Assembly: GCF_000766795.1 (NCBI RefSeq)
Contig: NZ_JPDS01000002.1
Location: 1,183,001-1,247,000 of the forward strand
Direction: 5' to 3'
Length of the DNA stretch: 64,000 nucleotides
DNA from: Polaribacter sp. Hel1_85
GTDB lineage: Bacteria > Bacteroidota > Bacteroidia > Flavobacteriales > Flavobacteriaceae
Shown here: one piece after another, positions 7,755 to 16,171 of the stretch
Position numbering within the stretch: the first letter of the stretch is position 1
Layout of the letters: every line of letters begins with the position of its first letter
Program-made: the position numbers and the translations under genes
Notes under the pieces: generated by a model
The model's input: the letters and a program-made list of their open reading frames with translations, nothing else
Database searches by the model: none
What the model was told of the DNA's origin: nothing

Positions 7755-7784
7755 ATTGCGAGGAAGAATGACGAAGCAATCTCT
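7755..7784. repeat. Dispersed repeat fragment (CATTGCGAGG...GAAGCAATCTC)
   Basis: CATTGCGAGGAAGAATGACGAAGCAATCTC has the look of a short imperfect palindrome (ATTGCG against GCAAT). A related sequence (CATTCCGAAATGAGC...GATTGAGGAATCTC) lies at about 6394-6434 on the other side of the IS110 element. Confidence 0.45.
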
Positions 7785-7820
7785 TTTTTATAAATTCAAT
7801 TTCTTTTTGGGCGTTTTAAC

Positions 7821-7890
7821 AGGCTTTCACTACTCGCTTTTTTGTTGAAAAAACAAAAAGAGCTCAAACAAACCGTTCAATCCTTAACGC
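7821..7890. repeat. Dispersed intergenic repeat, copy 2
   Basis: CAGGCTTTCACTACTCGC, TTTTTTGTTGAAAAAACAAAAAG and AGCTCAAACAAACCGTTCAA repeat the core of the elements at 1309-1420 and 35817-35938. The TTTTTTGTT/AACAAAAA arms form a hairpin. This copy lacks the left TTAGAAGCTATTTCC block and the right GGGCTAAAC block. Confidence 0.7.
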
Positions 7891-7986
7891 GAGCAACTAA
7901 CTTCTTAGAAATACATTTAGTAAAGTCCTTTTCTTTTATAACTCCTCTTTTGCAAATATTTTTTATATTACATTAAAATTTGTTTT

Positions 7987-9099
7987 ATGAAAAGAATATT
8001 ATTGAAAAATAGTTTATTTTTTTTACTATTTATTACTTGTAATGTCTTCTCTCAATGGAGATATCCCAATGCAGAAAATATAAAAAAAGATGTTATCATT
8101 ACATATGAAGTCGTTTATGAAAAGACACTTACAGAAAAACAGAAGAAATCACCAAATTATAATAAGAAAATAGTTGTTGTTTTTAATAAAGATAAACTTA
8201 TAGAAAAAAGATTTACGAATATTCAAAACTTAGAATACTTTTATGTTTTTGATTATAATAAAGAAATTTCTTTTAATTGTAGAAGTTATGGAAATGATAA
8301 AGTTGCTATAAAATCAAAATTTAGAAAAGGTTCAAGAACAGCTGTTTTATTAGATGGAGAAACAGAAAATATTCTTGGATTTCCTTGTCAGGTATATGAA
8401 TCCATCATAAAAGGAGAAGTCAAAAAAACGTATACAACAAAAAGTTTTGGGTTAAAATATACCAAGGAATTTAATACAGAAGGTTTTCTTTTAAAATATT
8501 CTGGTATAAGTAAATATTTTGGACGTTATACTGTTACTGCCAAAAACATATCCTATGATAAAGCACCAAAATCGATCTATAGTATAGAAGGGTTTACAAT
8601 AAGAACAAAAGACGAGCAAAAAGAATACCTTGCTAAACGAGACGAAAAACGAAATAAATATAGGGAGTTAGCAAAAAACAAAGTTGGAGAAAAATCTCCT
8701 AAATTTTCATTTAGAACTATCGATGGAAGGAAAATTAAAAGTAAAGACCTTTTAGGTAAAGTAGTAGTTCTAAATTTTTGGTTTACTACTTGTCCACCTT
8801 GTAAAAAAGAAATCCCTGATTTGAATAGATTAAAAAAAGAATTTGAAGGAAAAGATGTTGAGTTTTTAGCGATTGCTTTAGATGAAGAATATAAAATAGC
8901 TTCTTTTTTAAAGAAAACACCTTTTACTTATGGGATAGTTGATAGTGGGGATTGGCTTAAATCAAAATTTGATGTAACAGCATATCCATCAAACATAATT
9001 ATAGACAAAAAAGGAGTTATTCAGTTTTATAAAATTGGTTATAAATCAGATATAGCAAAATCTATGTCTTATCAAATAAATAAATATTTAAAACACTAA
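7987..9099 (+). CDS. Secreted GLPGLI-like / thioredoxin-fold (TlpA-like) protein
   Basis: 370 residues with a signal peptide ending NVFSQ (about residue 22). The N-terminal 200 residues resemble the GLPGLI family (ITYEVVYEKTLTEKQ, then LDGETENILGFPCQVYE). From about residue 230 a TlpA-like thioredoxin domain follows (VGEKSPKFSFRTIDGRKI, LNFWFTTCPPCKKEIPDL with the CPPC redox pair at residues 269-272, TAYPSNIIIDKKG with cis-Pro). It is probably a periplasmic thiol-disulfide reductase with an added recognition domain. The fusion is found in flavobacteria, but the substrate is unknown. DUF1569 follows 15 bp downstream. Confidence 0.82.
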   Translation: MKRILLKNSLFFLLFITCNVFSQWRYPNAENIKKDVIITYEVVYEKTLTEKQKKSPNYNKKIVVVFNKDKLIEKRFTNIQNLEYFYVFDYNKEISFNCRSYGNDKVAIKSKFRKGSRTAVLLDGETENILGFPCQVYESIIKGEVKKTYTTKSFGLKYTKEFNTEGFLLKYSGISKYFGRYTVTAKNISYDKAPKSIYSIEGFTIRTKDEQKEYLAKRDEKRNKYRELAKNKVGEKSPKFSFRTIDGRKIKSKDLLGKVVVLNFWFTTCPPCKKEIPDLNRLKKEFEGKDVEFLAIALDEEYKIASFLKKTPFTYGIVDSGDWLKSKFDVTAYPSNIIIDKKGVIQFYKIGYKSDIAKSMSYQINKYLKH

Positions 9100-9114
9100 T
9101 AGTATAAATTCTAA

Positions 9115-9588
9115 ATGAAAACAGTAAATATTTCAACCTTAGAAAACAGGTTAAAAACTTTAGAAAGTTATATTCCACATAGCAAAAGTATAGAAATAAC
9201 TATTTCTAAAGCAGATGTTGCTTGGCATTTAGACCATAGTTTAAAAGTGATAAATGCTGTTGCAAAAAGTATGGAAACTTCAGACCCAACATTATTTAGA
9301 AATAACTTTACACTTATTGGAAAAATATGTTTTAAGCTAGGTTTTTTTCCAAAAGGAAAAGCAAAAGCACCAAAATATGTACAACCACCAGAAGTTATTT
9401 TAGATTCAGCTATTGTTTCGCAATTAGCAGAAGCAAGGCAACATATAAAAGGAATTAATAGTTTAGAAGAAAACGCTTATTTTAGACATCCTTTATTCGG
9501 ACATATAAACAAGAAGAGAGTTATTCGATTTTTAGATACACATACAAACCATCATTTAAAGATTGTAAAGAGTATTTTAAAAAAGTAG
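9115..9588 (+). CDS. DUF1569 (DinB-like) domain protein
   Basis: A 157-residue helical cytosolic protein. Conserved-looking histidines in VAWHLDHSLKV, FRHPLFGHINKKRV and DTHTNHHLKIVKSIL are placed as in DUF1569, a branch of the DinB/YfiT metal-binding four-helix fold. The biochemical role of DUF1569 is not known. It follows the thioredoxin-fold gene by 15 bp and is probably co-transcribed with it. Confidence 0.78.
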   Translation: MKTVNISTLENRLKTLESYIPHSKSIEITISKADVAWHLDHSLKVINAVAKSMETSDPTLFRNNFTLIGKICFKLGFFPKGKAKAPKYVQPPEVILDSAIVSQLAEARQHIKGINSLEENAYFRHPLFGHINKKRVIRFLDTHTNHHLKIVKSILKK

Positions 9589-9608
9589 CATCTACTTTCT
9601 TACTTCTA

Positions 9609-9616
9609 TATCTTTG
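9609..9616 (+). promoter_or_regulatory. Bacteroidota -7 element of the endonuclease gene
   Basis: TATCTTTG matches TAnnTTTG and lies 30 bp before the TTG start at 9646. Confidence 0.5.
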
Positions 9617-9645
9617 CAGCAATTAAGAATTAAAAAAAATCTATT

Positions 9646-10452
9646 TTGAAGAGAAAACAACTACTTTCCTTAATTGCTATAATCATATTAATTTCAGTTT
9701 ATGGTTACGAACACTTTTTAAATTCTAAAGAAGAAGGTGTTTTAATAGAAAATGGTAAAACACCAAAAGCAACAACAAATCAGTATTTTTTGCCAACAAG
9801 TACAACCAATCAAATTGTACATCATCAAAATTATTCATTATCATATAGCGAAAAACACGAACAGGCAGAATGGGTTGCTTACGAGTTAAAATCGTCACAT
9901 TTAAGTAAAACAAATCATAAAAGACCTTATTTTCAAATTGATAAAACTGTAAAAACAAAAGCTGCGCATTGGCGTAACTATAAAAAATCGGGTTATGATA
10001 AAGGACATTTGTGTCCTGCAGGAGATAGAAAATTTTCTAAATCTGCTCACGATGAAACTTTTTTAACGAGTAATATTAGTCCGCAAGAACATCAATTTAA
10101 TGCAGGCGTTTGGAATCGTTTAGAGCAAAAAGTACGATATTGGGCACAAAAAAACGATGGTATTTTTGTAATTACAGGAGGTGTTTTAGAAAACAATTTA
10201 AAATCGATTGGTAGCGAATCTGTTTCTGTTCCAGAACAATTTTATAAAGTAATTTTAGACAATACAAACGGCAGAATTAAAATGTTGGCTTTTTTAATGC
10301 CTCATGAAGATTCTAATTTACCCTTATATAAATTTGTAGTTTCTGTAGACCAAATAGAAGCGCTAACTGGTATTGATTTCTTTAAAGACTTAGAAGATTC
10401 TTTAGAAAATAAATTAGAAAGTTCTAGCAGTTATAAAAATTGGAGTTTTTAG
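9646..10452 (+). CDS. DNA/RNA non-specific endonuclease (NucA/NUC1 family)
   Basis: 268 residues from a TTG start. The start is set by the MKRKQLLSLIAIIILISVYG signal or anchor sequence immediately after it and by a -7 element 30 bp upstream. The body has YSEKHEQAEWVAYEL and the beta-beta-alpha-metal motif SGYDKGHLCPAGDRKFS, in which DKGH replaces the usual DRGH (catalytic His). Metal-coordinating FLTSNISPQEHQFNAGVWNRLE and FVITGGVL follow. It is a sugar-nonspecific nuclease exported to the periplasm or outside. No inhibitor gene is next to it. Confidence 0.92.
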   Translation: MKRKQLLSLIAIIILISVYGYEHFLNSKEEGVLIENGKTPKATTNQYFLPTSTTNQIVHHQNYSLSYSEKHEQAEWVAYELKSSHLSKTNHKRPYFQIDKTVKTKAAHWRNYKKSGYDKGHLCPAGDRKFSKSAHDETFLTSNISPQEHQFNAGVWNRLEQKVRYWAQKNDGIFVITGGVLENNLKSIGSESVSVPEQFYKVILDNTNGRIKMLAFLMPHEDSNLPLYKFVVSVDQIEALTGIDFFKDLEDSLENKLESSSSYKNWSF

Positions 10453-10468
10453 AATAGTTACAATCAAA

Positions 10469-10500
10469 TTGGTTAACCAATTTTAAAATAACTATTTTTG
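10469..10500 (+). promoter_or_regulatory. Promoter with palindromic operator before the EamA gene
   Basis: The perfect palindrome TTGGTTAACCAA (10469-10480) overlaps a plausible -33 TTG, and TATTTTTG (10493-10500) matches the -7 TAnnTTTG element about 20 bp further on. The same 12-mer palindrome occurs at the PL6 promoter (40537-40548), which suggests a shared or related GntR-type regulator. Confidence 0.5.
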
Positions 10501-10520
10501 ACAAAAATAAATAAGCAATC

Positions 10521-11363
10521 ATGAAAAGTTCTACTGCAATATTTTATATGATTATTAGCGTTATAGCATTTTCTTTAATGAATGCTGTTGTGAAATATTT
10601 GGGTAACTTTCATGCGTATCAAATTGTTTTTTTTAGATCTATCGGTACTTTATTGTTTACAGTTCCTTTAATTTTAAAAGCAAAAATTCCAATTTTAGGA
10701 AACAATAAAAAGTGGTTATTTTTAAGAGGATTTTTTGGAGTTATCTCCTTGACTTGCTTTTTTATGTCGTTAAATTATTTAGCTGTTGGTACAGCTGTTT
10801 CCTTAAGATATACTTCACCTATTTTTGCAGCAATTTTTGCATTATTTTTCTTAAAAGAAAAAATAAAATCGATTCAATGGGTATTGTTTTTAATTGCTTT
10901 TATTGGAGTTCTAATTATTAAAGGTTTTGGTGCAGATGTAAACACTATTGGATTGTTATTAGTAATACTTTCAGCTATTTTTTTAGGATTAATATTTGTA
11001 ATTATTCGTAAAATCGGAGATTCTGAAAACCCATTAGTTATTATTAATTATTTTATGGTAATGGCTTTTGTTTTTGGAGGTATCATGTCTATTAATTATT
11101 GGAAAACGCCTAATTTAACAGAATGGTTGCTTTTATTAAGTTTAGGTTTTTCTGGGTACATAGGACAATTATATATGACCAAAGCATTACAATCTCATGA
11201 AACAAATGTAATTGCACCTCTAAAGTATCTAGAAGTAGTTTTTATGATTATTATTGGTGCTTTTTGGTTTGATGAAATTTACAATCCTTGGACACTTTTA
11301 GGTATTTTTTTAATTATGTTTGGGTTGCTTTATAATATCTATTTGAAGCAAAAGAAAAGCTAG
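10521..11363 (+). CDS. DMT family transporter (EamA domain)
   Basis: 280 residues with ten predicted membrane helices in two EamA repeats. The first holds MNAVVKYLGNFHAYQIVFFRS and LAVGTAVSLRYTSPIFAAIFA. The second holds VIAPLKYLEVVFMIIIGAFWFDE. The family exports or exchanges small metabolites at the inner membrane, but the substrate cannot be read from the sequence. It stands alone on the plus strand, convergent with yifB (3-bp gap), with a possible operator in its promoter. Confidence 0.88.
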   Translation: MKSSTAIFYMIISVIAFSLMNAVVKYLGNFHAYQIVFFRSIGTLLFTVPLILKAKIPILGNNKKWLFLRGFFGVISLTCFFMSLNYLAVGTAVSLRYTSPIFAAIFALFFLKEKIKSIQWVLFLIAFIGVLIIKGFGADVNTIGLLLVILSAIFLGLIFVIIRKIGDSENPLVIINYFMVMAFVFGGIMSINYWKTPNLTEWLLLLSLGFSGYIGQLYMTKALQSHETNVIAPLKYLEVVFMIIIGAFWFDEIYNPWTLLGIFLIMFGLLYNIYLKQKKS

Positions 11364-11366
11364 GTT

Positions 11367-12902
11367 TTACCCCAGCCAACCATCTCTATCTAAACTTCTA
11401 TATTGTATTGCTTCTGCAATATGGTCTGGAGAAATATCTTTAGAATTTGCTAAATCTGCGATTGTTCTAGATACTTTTAATATTCTATCATACGCTCTTG
11501 CAGAAAGATTTAGTTTTTCCATAGCAGTTTTTAAAAGTGATAAACTTTCTGGTGATAATTTACAGAATTTACGAATCTGTTTTACACTCATTTGAGCGTT
11601 ATAATGTATGTTTTCAAAATCTATAAAACGTTCAGATTGTATTTCTCTAGAAGCAGTTACACGTTTTCTTATTTCTACGGAAGATTCTCCTTTTCTTTCT
11701 TCAGATAATTTAGCAAATGGAACAGGAGTTACTTCTATATGAATATCAATTCGGTCTAATAACGGTCCGGAAATTTTACTCAAATAACGTTGCATTTCTT
11801 GCGGAGAAGAAGTCATCGGACTATTAGGATCATTAAAAAAACCAGATGGACTTGGATTCATACTTGCTACCAACATAAAACTACTTGGATAGGTAACTGT
11901 AAATTTTGCTCTAGAAATTGTAACTTCTCTATCTTCTAACGGTTGACGCATTACTTCTAAAACCTCTCTCTTAAATTCTGGTAATTCATCTAAAAATAGA
12001 ACACCATTATGAGAAAGCGAAATTTCTCCAGGTCTTGGATATTGACCACCACCAACAAGTGCAACATTCGAAATTGTGTGATGTGGGCTTCTAAAAGGAC
12101 GCGCATATAATAATCCTTCGTTTTTTGTATTACCAACCACAGAATGAATTTTTGTGGTTTCTAAAGCTTCATGTAAAGTCATTGGAGGTAATATTGAAGG
12201 TAATCTTTTTGCCAACATTGTTTTTCCAGATCCTGGAGGTCCAATTAAAATAATATTATGACCACCTGCTGCTGCAATTTCCATGCAACGTTTTATAGAT
12301 TCTTGTCCTTTTACATCAGAAAAATCAAACTCTGGGAAATCAATATTTTTATAAAACTCAGCTCTTGTATCTACAATCGTAGGTTCAATTTTTTGATCAC
12401 CATTGAAATGGTTTATTACTTCTAAAATATTTTCGACTCCTAAAACTTCTAATTCATCTACAATGGCAGCTTCTTTAGCGTTTTCTTTTGGAAGAATTAA
12501 ATATTTAAATCCTTCTTCTCTGGCTTTTATAGCAATAGGTAAAGCGCCTCTTATAGGTTGTAAACTTCCGTCTAAAGAAAGTTCACCCATAATAATATAC
12601 TCATTAATATTCTCTGATTTTATTTGATTGGATGCAGCAAGAATTCCCATTGCTAAAGTTAAATCATAAGAAGCACCTTCTTTTCTAATATCGGCAGGTG
12701 CCATATTAATAATTATTTTCTTTCCAGGAAGTTTGTAGTTATTGTTGTTTAAAGCAGCAGAAATTCTATAAGAACTCTCACGAACTGCATTATCTGGCAA
12801 ACCTACCAAATGATACCCAATTCCTTTATCAATATTTACTTCTACAACAATAGTGGTGGCTTCAATACCAAAAACGGCTGAACCATAGACTTTAACAAGC
12901 AT
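11367..12902 (-). CDS. YifB/ComM family Mg-chelatase-like AAA+ ATPase
   Basis: 511 residues. The N-terminal Lon-protease-like S5 fold domain (KVYGSAVFGIEATTIVVEVNI...GLPDNAVRESSYRI) is followed by the AAA+ core, with Walker A GPPGSGKTMLAKRLPSILPP at about residue 220 and HNGVLFLDELPEFKREVLEV. The C-terminal Mg_chelatase_C region carries LNLSARAYDRILKVSRTIADL. ComM homologues are hexameric branch-migration helicases used in natural transformation. That role is known from gammaproteobacteria and only inferred here. Confidence 0.93.
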   Translation of the reverse strand: MLVKVYGSAVFGIEATTIVVEVNIDKGIGYHLVGLPDNAVRESSYRISAALNNNNYKLPGKKIIINMAPADIRKEGASYDLTLAMGILAASNQIKSENINEYIIMGELSLDGSLQPIRGALPIAIKAREEGFKYLILPKENAKEAAIVDELEVLGVENILEVINHFNGDQKIEPTIVDTRAEFYKNIDFPEFDFSDVKGQESIKRCMEIAAAGGHNIILIGPPGSGKTMLAKRLPSILPPMTLHEALETTKIHSVVGNTKNEGLLYARPFRSPHHTISNVALVGGGQYPRPGEISLSHNGVLFLDELPEFKREVLEVMRQPLEDREVTISRAKFTVTYPSSFMLVASMNPSPSGFFNDPNSPMTSSPQEMQRYLSKISGPLLDRIDIHIEVTPVPFAKLSEERKGESSVEIRKRVTASREIQSERFIDFENIHYNAQMSVKQIRKFCKLSPESLSLLKTAMEKLNLSARAYDRILKVSRTIADLANSKDISPDHIAEAIQYRSLDRDGWLG

Positions 12903-12932
12903 TTTTTTTCTTTTGTCTAAAGATAAAGAAAA

Positions 12933-13319
12933 TTAATTAAGGTTTGGTTGCTTAAAATTACAAGGATCCCATCTTGTTAAGTCATATTTCTGCATAAAAC
13001 CTTTAAGTAGGTTTTCATCTCTATAACTTTTATAATCATCATAGATAAATTTAGTAGATTTTATACTTAAATTATTTGCAGAAATTACAAACTGATTATT
13101 ATCTATATCTTCAAAAGAAACAGTTGTAAATTTATAATACTTTTTTAAATTTAAATATTGTTTTATGGAAGCGTATGAAGAAGTTTTGTTAGTGTTATTA
13201 ATATAAGAAGTTGTGTAAATACTAACAGGTAAAACAGTATTGTTGGTAGCTTTTTGTTCTTGAGAAAAACAAAAACTACCAACAAATAAAGTTAAAAGTA
13301 AAAAAGCGTATTTTTTCAT
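12933..13319 (-). CDS. Hypothetical secreted protein
   Basis: 128 residues with a clear signal peptide (MKKYAFLLLTLFVGSFCFSQ). The remaining 108 residues are rich in Asn, Tyr and Lys with no recognised domain. Two cysteines are absent except for one near the end (WDPCNFKQ). The size and placement next to yifB give no functional clue. Confidence 0.65.
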   Translation of the reverse strand: MKKYAFLLLTLFVGSFCFSQEQKATNNTVLPVSIYTTSYINNTNKTSSYASIKQYLNLKKYYKFTTVSFEDIDNNQFVISANNLSIKSTKFIYDDYKSYRDENLLKGFMQKYDLTRWDPCNFKQPNLN

Positions 13320-13370
13320 AGAACGATATTTACTTCATAAATATACCGTAATTATTTGAAAAATAAAAGG

Positions 13371-15950
13371 TTAAGCAGAATTTCTACTCGCATTAATATT
13401 ACCAAATAAAGAACGCATTACCATTTTTTCATAAATTTCTATATCTTTCTTGTTTCCATTAGATTTTTGAAGTTCTTGAATTTTCTTTAAAGCAAATTGC
13501 TGTATCGTTAATAAAGGCAATACAATTTGTTCTCTAACTTCAATAGATGCTTTCCCAACAGGGAAATTTTGCATCAATTCAGAATGACCAGTTAATTTTA
13601 AAAGTAATCTTTTTGTTGTTTCGTATTCAGCAAAAATCAATTTCCAAAACTCTCCAAACTCTTCATCATCTGCCATGTAAGATGTTAAACCAAAGAAAGA
13701 TTTTGTTAAACTCATCATACTATTTTCTAACAATGTTCTAAAGAAATCTGAAGCATTGTAAAATTCAATAATTTCATCAAATCTACCAGCGTCTTCATAC
13801 TTTTTTAATGCAGTTCCCACGCCATAGAAACCTGGAACGTTTTGTTTTAACTGACTCCAACTTCCTACAAAAGGAATTGCTCTAAGTGCAGAAAAATCTA
13901 ACGTATCAGAATTAGAACGCTTACTTGGTCTACTTCCAATATTGGTTTTAGCATAATATTTTAACGTACTCATTTTTTCTAAATACGATAAAAATTGAGG
14001 ATGATTTTTGAAGTCTACATATGTTTGATAACTTGTAGAAGCCATATCATTTATTAATTCTCTATGAGAATCATTTAACTGATCTTTAGTAAAAACATCA
14101 TTTTTAATACCAGAACTTAAAAGTTGTTCTAAGTTATATTGAGATGAATTTTTAGTACCAAAATTAGAACTAATAGTTTGTCCTTGAATAGTTAATTGAA
14201 TTTCTTTATCTTCAATTGTTGGGCCTAAAGAAGCATAAAATTGATGCGATTTTCCTCCTCCACGAGCAGGTGGTCCTCCACGTCCGTCAAAGAAAATTAC
14301 TTCAATATCAAATTCTCTAGAGATTCTTGTTAAAGCTTCTTTAGCTTTAAAAATTCCCCAGTTTGCCATTAAATAACCACCATCTTTAGTTCCATCAGAA
14401 AAACCAAGCATAATAGTTTGTTTATTTTTTCTTTTAGAAACATGATGTCTATAAACGTTATTAGAGTATAGAGTTCTCATTACTTCTTCTGCGTTCTCTA
14501 AATCTTCTACTGTTTCAAAAAGCGGAATTACATCTACAGGTAATTCATTTTCAAAACCACATAGGTTTAACATCGCAAAAGTTTGCATTACATGTAAAGC
14601 ACTTTGGTTATTACTAATTATATAACGATTTGCTCCACGCTCTCCATTTCTTTGTTGAATTTCTTTTAAAGCATAAATAGATTCTATAGTTTTAACAGAA
14701 GTTTCATCTGTTAAAATACTTGGATCAATGCTTCCTTTTACAACAGATAAAACGTCAACTTGTTCCTCATCAGAAAGGCTTAAATAATTTTTAGGGAAAG
14801 TTGTGTCTCCTGTTTTAAGTAAGTCTTCTACAATTTGTGTAAATGCTTTATGATGTACTCTACTATCTTGTCTTATATCTAAAGTTGCAAAGTGAAAACC
14901 AAAAATTCTAACTTTATTTATAACGTCATTTAATTCTTCAACAAATAAACCTTGATGTTTATTTACAATAATCTCTCTTGCAGCATACAATTCTTCTAAT
15001 AGAATTTTTTGAGAAAAATTAACTTTAGAATAACTTCTAACAACATGTTTGTATAATCTTTTTTCTACTCGAACTAAAATGTCTTGAACACCATCAAAAG
15101 TAAAACGTCTTTTTAAACGTCTAATATCTCTGTAATAGCTTCTTAAAATTGTTTGACGTAGTCTTTCTGCAACATCTAAAGTAATTTTAGTAGTTACAAA
15201 AGGATTTCCATCTCTATCTCCACCAGGCCAAAAACCAAGATCAATAATTTCGTTATCTATAGGTTCACCATCGTAAATATTATGTTGAACATAATTATAA
15301 ATTTTAGGTACAGAATGATAAAATACATGCTCTAAATACCAGATTAAACTTACAGCTTCATCAAAAGGAGATGGCTTTTCTTTTTTATAAAAAGGAGTTT
15401 TTCCTAGTTGAGCTAATAATTTTCTGATTAATAGTAAATCATCATTTTGTATCGCTTTATCTAAATCTGTAATAATACCCAAAACTGATCCTGGATAAAA
15501 TTGTGTTGGATGCGCAGTTAATACAATACGAACTTTAAAGTCTTCTAAATGCGCTTTTAATTCGTCTTTTTTATGGTTAAGAAAAGCATCTTCTTTAGAA
15601 TTTCTTAACGTACCAATACCATCCATGTTATTTACAATAGGAAAAGCAGCATCTTCTACAGCATCAAACAAAACTACTTGACGTTCTATAAATTGTATAA
15701 AACGAAAAAGTAAATCTGCTTTTTCTTTTTCAGTAGGATTTTCTTGGTATTTTTCAAAAAAGTGATCTACAATTTCTGTAGGATTTTTTTCTAATTCAAA
15801 ACCTTTTTTACAAACTTTATGTAAAAGAGGTAATAAAACCCCTGTATCATCTATTGTATCAAAAGGGAGCGTTGTGAAAATACTATTATAAATTTGATAT
15901 TTAGAAAGTACATTTTCATTAAATCTGTCCAGCTTAGGTAAATTGTTCAT
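13371..15950 (-). CDS. ppc: Phosphoenolpyruvate carboxylase
   Basis: 859 residues, the normal length for bacterial PEPC. Catalytic signatures are present: VLTAHPTQFYPGSV (His loop, about residue 143), GFWPGGDRDGNPFVTTKIT, GFHFATLDIRQDSRVHH, MLGFSDGTKDGGYL and the mobile Gly-rich loop FFDGRGGPPARGGG (about residue 555). The C-terminus carries RSLFGNINASRNSA, close to the usual NTG end. The enzyme carboxylates PEP to oxaloacetate and so refills the TCA cycle. It is probably monocistronic, with its own 5' region and no overlap. Confidence 0.95.
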   Translation of the reverse strand: MNNLPKLDRFNENVLSKYQIYNSIFTTLPFDTIDDTGVLLPLLHKVCKKGFELEKNPTEIVDHFFEKYQENPTEKEKADLLFRFIQFIERQVVLFDAVEDAAFPIVNNMDGIGTLRNSKEDAFLNHKKDELKAHLEDFKVRIVLTAHPTQFYPGSVLGIITDLDKAIQNDDLLLIRKLLAQLGKTPFYKKEKPSPFDEAVSLIWYLEHVFYHSVPKIYNYVQHNIYDGEPIDNEIIDLGFWPGGDRDGNPFVTTKITLDVAERLRQTILRSYYRDIRRLKRRFTFDGVQDILVRVEKRLYKHVVRSYSKVNFSQKILLEELYAAREIIVNKHQGLFVEELNDVINKVRIFGFHFATLDIRQDSRVHHKAFTQIVEDLLKTGDTTFPKNYLSLSDEEQVDVLSVVKGSIDPSILTDETSVKTIESIYALKEIQQRNGERGANRYIISNNQSALHVMQTFAMLNLCGFENELPVDVIPLFETVEDLENAEEVMRTLYSNNVYRHHVSKRKNKQTIMLGFSDGTKDGGYLMANWGIFKAKEALTRISREFDIEVIFFDGRGGPPARGGGKSHQFYASLGPTIEDKEIQLTIQGQTISSNFGTKNSSQYNLEQLLSSGIKNDVFTKDQLNDSHRELINDMASTSYQTYVDFKNHPQFLSYLEKMSTLKYYAKTNIGSRPSKRSNSDTLDFSALRAIPFVGSWSQLKQNVPGFYGVGTALKKYEDAGRFDEIIEFYNASDFFRTLLENSMMSLTKSFFGLTSYMADDEEFGEFWKLIFAEYETTKRLLLKLTGHSELMQNFPVGKASIEVREQIVLPLLTIQQFALKKIQELQKSNGNKKDIEIYEKMVMRSLFGNINASRNSA

Positions 15951-16120
15951 TTCATTTTGATTTTACGGGATTAAAATTACAAAAAACGAAAATGATTGAA
16001 CCTACTTTTTATTGAATAATCAAGTGTTTATTTACGAAAACGATATAAATTACATCCTTTTTTAGTGAAATGTTTATTTTCTGTTGTACTTCGTTGATTT
16101 TGTTTTTATTTAAACTAAAA

Positions 16121-16151
16121 AACCTTCAATTTTTATGTTGAAGGTTTTTTG
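16121..16151 (-). terminator. Bidirectional hairpin terminator
   Basis: AACCTTCAA (16121-16129) pairs with TTGAAGGTT (16138-16146) and is flanked by A-runs and T-runs on both sides. It lies just beyond the stop of the minus-strand TlpA gene at 16172. Confidence 0.85.
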
Positions 16152-16171
16152 AATGTTTAAAAAATAGTGAG

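Noticed and set aside
6667..7759. ACAGATCATT direct repeat read as an IS110 target-site duplication
   Set aside because: IS110 elements do not make target duplications, and the left copy lies inside the transposon's structured left end, about 100 bp from the expected boundary.
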